This document shows positions 63,807-64,000 of a DNA stretch of 64,000 nucleotides, one piece after another. Each line of letters starts with the position of its first letter. The first letter of the stretch is position 1. Origin of the DNA: Gilliamella apis (lineage in GTDB: Bacteria > Pseudomonadota > Gammaproteobacteria > Enterobacterales > Orbaceae); assembly GCF_030758615.1 (NCBI RefSeq), contig NZ_CP132381.1, forward strand, positions 1,922,001 to 1,986,000, given 5' to 3'. A program made the translations under genes and the position numbers. Below the pieces are notes generated by a model. That model was given only the letters and a program-made list of their open reading frames with translations. It did not search any database and had not been told where the DNA came from.

Positions 63807-64000
63807 ATGGCAAACCGAGGTATTAATAAAGTCATTTTAGTAGGTAATTTAGGTCAGGATCCAGAAATTCGTTACATGCCAAACGGTAACGCTGTCGCAA
63901 ATTTTAGTGTTGCCACATCAGAATCTTGGAAAGATAAACAAACTGGTGAAAACAGAGATCGTACCGAATGGCATCGCGTTGTTGTATTTGGTAAATTAGC
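63807..64000 (+). CDS. ssb: Single-stranded DNA-binding protein, 5' part
   Basis: The first 64 residues ([20 protein letters not shown], then [19 protein letters not shown] and [14 protein letters not shown]) are an SSB OB-fold. TAGGAG lies ahead of the ATG. The gene runs off the end of the window. It is divergent from corA. Confidence 0.96.
   Translation, partial: MANRGINKVILVGNLGQDPEIRYMPNGNAVANFSVATSESWKDKQTGENRDRTEWHRVVVFGKL

Overview
The window is AT-rich (roughly one third G+C by eye) chromosome of a gammaproteobacterium. Gene content and order (rluB-yciO-rnm, prfA-prmC, lonH-fabA, yggR/yggS-yggT, ycgN-ycgL, a thiBPQ operon behind a TPP riboswitch, several sugar phosphotransferase systems, a chitoporin/hexosaminidase pair) fit the Orbaceae, most like the bee-gut genus Gilliamella. 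That placement is inference from proteins, not from rRNA; no rRNA or tRNA gene was seen.

Layout. 1-2400: end of a beta-glucoside PTS permease and its 6-phospho-beta-glucosidase. 2460-5311: dinB and the LPS-core phosphoethanolamine transferase cptA. 5312-8280: an accessory island with two decayed genes and an intact secreted protein whose coding start contains a heptanucleotide repeat. 8395-11926: thiBPQ under a TPP riboswitch. 12093-15640: argS, a monooxygenase-like protein, a candidate small RNA and an amidohydrolase. 15737-19674: three tandem paralogous lipoproteins. 19958-23052: rluB, a frameshifted yciO, rnm, rraB. 23120-27232: chitin-oligosaccharide uptake and hydrolysis. 27664-30454: kdsA, prmC, prfA. 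31231-40866: a sugar block with manA, a GntR regulator, deoC, a mannose-family PTS, then a cellobiose-type PTS with its GH1 enzyme and a FadR-type regulator. 41450-49126: pyruvate dehydrogenase operon divergent from lipB-lipA. 49152-55855: yejM, frameshifted lonH, fabA, a secreted nuclease, a cold-shock protein, proC. 55927-58360: second accessory island. 58497-64000: yggR/S/T, ycgN, ycgL, a glk with an internal stop, corA and the start of ssb.

The most unusual feature is a two-gene module found twice. One gene encodes a secreted protein of about 577 residues with a C-terminal domain that looks C-type-lectin-like; the other, just downstream, encodes a small protein whose N-terminal half resembles MutS domain I. 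Each large gene has a simple-sequence repeat directly after its predicted start codon: four 7-nt units at 8222-8249 and twenty 4-nt units at 58257-58336. As read, the first is in frame (ON) and the second out of frame (OFF); 19 units would restore a 577-residue protein, against 576 for the first copy. MutS-like proteins and lectin-fold variable proteins are known partners in diversity-generating retroelements, so the module could be a phase-variable surface ligand system, possibly also a remote retroelement target. No reverse transcriptase or template repeat is in the window.

Three housekeeping genes (yciO, lonH, glk) each carry one disabling change. This may be real gene decay or residual sequencing error.
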